Assembly: GCA_964640855.1 (NCBI GenBank)
Contig: CAZXIX010000001.1
Span: 62,001 to 126,000, forward strand
Length of the DNA stretch: 64,000 nt
Reading direction: 5' to 3'
Source of the DNA: JAJDFU01 sp964640855
GTDB taxonomy: Bacteria; Bacteroidota; Bacteroidia; Chitinophagales; Saprospiraceae
Part shown: positions 62,335-64,000 of the stretch, piece by piece
Position numbering within the stretch: position 1 is the first letter of the stretch
How the letters are laid out: every line of letters begins with the position of its first letter
Program-made: the position numbers and the translations under genes
Notes under the pieces: model-generated
The model's input: only the letters and a program-made list of their open reading frames with translations
What the model was told of the DNA's origin: nothing
Database searches by the model: none

Positions 62335-62982
62335 TCAAGAGATATCGATTTTTTCTCCCAAAAATCGGGGTTGGGTATGTAGGATATAGATATCCAATAG
62401 GGTCTTGACCCGGGCGAATACCTCACGCAACTGGATCTTCCACCCATATTGAAAAGGTACATCCTGTGCGTTGAAGCCCAACGCCTGCAAGCCTTTGTGT
62501 TGAGCAATGTAAACGGCCCGCTCATTGTGGAAGGGTTGGGAAATAATGATGATATCGTCTTCCTGAAATACTTCTTTGCAACGGACGACCGAATCGAGCG
62601 TGCGAAAACCCGCGTAATCCAGGTAGATCCGTTCGGCGGGTATGCCGGATTGGATGAGGTCTTGACGAAAGGTAGAGGGTTCGTTGTAGGATCGGGTAGC
62701 ATTGTCGCCACTGATCAGGATGAAACGCACTTTCCCGGATTCGAACAAACGGACCGCCGCTTCGACGCGGTATCGATAATAGAGGTTGATGGCTCCGCCT
62801 GCCCGGTATTTGCTGGTGCCCAGCAGGAGGCCCACTTTTTTCCCGGGCAGGGAATCCGGATCGTCAAAACAAGCCGCGCCGGCTTGGGAGATGCTTTGGT
62901 AAGAAAGGAGGACGATTCCGATCAATCCCAGAAAAAGGACAAGGAATAAATATTTCGATATCGTGAAAGACCTGGCTTTCAT
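62335..62982 (-). CDS. SanA/YdcF/ElyC-family (DUF218) protein
   Basis: This 215-residue protein has one N-terminal helix (YLFLVLFLGLIGIVLLSY) and a DUF218 domain: VGLLLGTSKYRAGGAINLYY, RFILISGDNATRSYNEPSTF, ERIYLDYAGFRTLDSVVRCK and IIIISQPFHNERAVYIAQHK. SanA/ElyC-type proteins influence envelope integrity; the biochemical activity is not settled. It stands alone, convergent with the epimerase gene. Confidence 0.9.
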   Translation of the reverse strand: MKARSFTISKYLFLVLFLGLIGIVLLSYQSISQAGAACFDDPDSLPGKKVGLLLGTSKYRAGGAINLYYRYRVEAAVRLFESGKVRFILISGDNATRSYNEPSTFRQDLIQSGIPAERIYLDYAGFRTLDSVVRCKEVFQEDDIIIISQPFHNERAVYIAQHKGLQALGFNAQDVPFQYGWKIQLREVFARVKTLLDIYILHTQPRFLGEKIDIS

Positions 62983-63425
62983 TCATTCGGTCAATTGGGG
63001 ATAAAGGGCAATATAGGGAAATCTGGTTGATGCCGTCTGCCATAATACGGCTGCTTTCGATAAATGAAGCTTTCGTTTTATGTCTCTGACTAAACACTTG
63101 GCCAAAGAGTTCTCAGATAGACGCCTGGGTTTTCCATACGTTCCAACCCGAAAGAGTGGATTCTCCGTCAGAGGAGTTCTTCTTCGGGAAGTAAGGATTC
63201 CATGTCCCCCTTTTCCGACAAAAGGACGGCCAGGCCGCGCGGGCTGTGAAATTGGGCGGAAGCGAAAGAATTAAAGAATGAGGAAATGAATAATGAATAA
63301 TAAGAGGAGGTAGGGCTGGAGTTAACGAGTGCAGGAGATCCAAATGCCTGGTGCCGGGTACATCCGGGAATAAGCTGATTCGGGAATAGGGGGTTTGTAC
63401 TTAAAACGAGGATAGATCATCCCAG
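62983..63425. other. Intergenic region
   Basis: About 440 bases with no gene I can support. Two open frames (63080-63274 plus, 63113-63343 minus) overlap each other and match nothing. The part near 63265-63310 is rich in short GAATGA/AATAA runs, as in decayed sequence. This may be degraded accessory DNA together with the PIN fragment next to it. Confidence 0.45.
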
Positions 63426-63674
63426 CTAAGTCGTGGAAAAGGGATTGAGAAGTCGGAGCCCTTCAAGGGCTGAGAAATCTGGGATATTCCGGGTGATGAG
63501 CTCCATGTCATACGTCAGAGCCGTCGCGGTAATTGTGGCATGAGGAAGTTTGATGGAATATCTACTCCGGAGATCAATGGTCTTGTCTTTTATCTCTGTT
63601 TCCAGGCCGATGACTTTGGAGTTTGCTACAAATCCTTTGAGGATTTCCAGGTCACTCGGGCTGGCCGATTTCAA
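63426..63674 (-). pseudogene. Truncated VapC-like PIN toxin gene
   Basis: This 82-codon frame is highly similar to residues 50-131 of the PIN protein at 22679-23074 (for example ILKGFVANSKVIGLETEIKD against ILKGFVENSSVIGLEPNIKD). It lacks the first 49 residues, including the catalytic Asp8 and Glu44 equivalents, and the third ligand is changed: LPHATITATAL has His where the intact protein has Asp94. The only start is a TTG at 63672-63674. Upstream, the frame meets a stop inside the palindrome at 63694-63714. No antitoxin gene is present. It is a decayed fragment. Confidence 0.85.
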
Positions 63675-63693
63675 TCGCCAAGTGGGTAGTCTT

Positions 63694-63714
63694 GCGGCGA
63701 CCTAAGATCGCCGC
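63694..63714. repeat. Palindromic repeat next to the PIN fragment
   Basis: GCGGCGA and TCGCCGC (7-bp arms, loop CCTAAGA). It belongs to the same GGCGA...TCGCC type as the repeats at 22025 and 23370. Its edge overlaps the TAG stop of the mutase gene at 63714-63716, and it lies where homology of the PIN fragment to the intact gene ends. Confidence 0.6.
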
Positions 63715-64000
63715 TACATGTTTCTTCTATACTGCCCGCCAACTTCATACAGCGCATGCGTGATCTGCCCCAGGGTGCAGAATTTACTTGCTTCCATGAG
63801 TTCGGCGAAGAGGTTTTCGTTGTTCACCGCTTTTTGCTGCAGTCGGCGGAGCATCGCCGGGCCTTTTTCGGCACTGGCCCGGTGGAGGTTGTCGCGGGTT
63901 TGGATCTGCTGCTCTTTTTCCTCCGGTGTGGCGCGGATGACCTCTCCGGGGATGATGGTGGGCGAACCCTCTTTGCTCAGGAAGGTATTTACGCCGATGA
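63714..64000 (-). CDS. IcmF-type acyl-CoA mutase / methylmalonyl-CoA mutase family, C-terminal end (5' part outside window)
   Basis: Reading in from the right edge, the last 94 codons encode GVNTFLSKEGSPTIIPGEVI, then RATPEEKEQQIQTRDNLHRA and a C-terminus LGQITHALYEVGGQYRRNM. This ending is characteristic of B12-dependent fused isobutyryl-CoA mutase (IcmF) and related methylmalonyl-CoA mutase family proteins, which rearrange branched acyl-CoA carbon skeletons. Full-length IcmF has about 1050-1100 residues, so the B12, GTPase and main catalytic parts lie outside. The TAG stop touches the palindromic repeat. Subfamily cannot be fixed from the C-terminus alone. Confidence 0.85.
   Translation of the reverse strand, partial: IGVNTFLSKEGSPTIIPGEVIRATPEEKEQQIQTRDNLHRASAEKGPAMLRRLQQKAVNNENLFAELMEASKFCTLGQITHALYEVGGQYRRNM

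Overview
The window is a stretch of chromosome from a member of the Bacteroidota, most likely Saprospiria (Saprospiraceae/Lewinella-like). The lineage signs are type IX secretion genes (a 2342-residue protein with a gliding-motility-type C-terminal domain, PorP/SprF, and PD40/OmpA proteins), a YbeY with the Bacteroidota HGxLHLCGY motif, tandem OmpH genes next to murI, scarce Shine-Dalgarno sequences, and repeated TAnnTTTG -7 promoter boxes. The family-level placement is inference. Base composition and gene density are even. I see no rRNA, tRNA, CRISPR array, insertion sequence or prophage.

Layout. 1-10.6 kb (minus strand): the start of thrA, ybeY with an RsbW-like ATPase, a very large DUF4175 membrane protein, an M1 aminopeptidase lipoprotein and an alpha/beta hydrolase. 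10.9-21.9 kb: an OmpA lipoprotein, gmk-yicC, then HU, a TPR protein, a 31-residue AURKAIP1/COX24-like protein and RNase G, a 30-residue micro-lipoprotein, a glycosyltransferase, pth-dapD, a secreted protein and trmB. 21.99-23.39 kb: a small accessory patch with a TIR protein and a PIN toxin/antitoxin pair, bracketed by two nearly identical palindromic 20-mers. 23.4-30.8 kb: murI-ompH-ompH, MscS, two small membrane proteins, a polysaccharide deacetylase and gltX.

31.2-46 kb is the surface/secretion region: the giant CHU_C protein, PorP/SprF and a PD40-OmpA protein in a row, then a SPASM radical SAM protein with no usual start codon, a TPR protein and a TPR-PD40-CRD-OmpA protein with the PorE architecture. 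46-53 kb holds the MoxR/DUF58/DUF4350/DUF4129/SpoIIM cluster, with an RDD protein divergent to it. 53-62 kb holds rlmD, rfbA, an S9 peptidase, a membrane-anchored M20 peptidase, and a DUF1611-enolase superfamily pair that may act on D-glutamate or muropeptide-derived dipeptides. 62-64 kb holds a SanA/YdcF-like protein, a truncated second PIN gene abutting another palindrome, and the 3' end of an IcmF-type acyl-CoA mutase.

The items most worth following up are the repeat-bracketed TIR/PIN patch and its decayed relative 40 kb away, the DUF1611-epimerase pair, the CHU_C-PorP-OmpA unit with a strong intercistronic hairpin, and the two micro-proteins.
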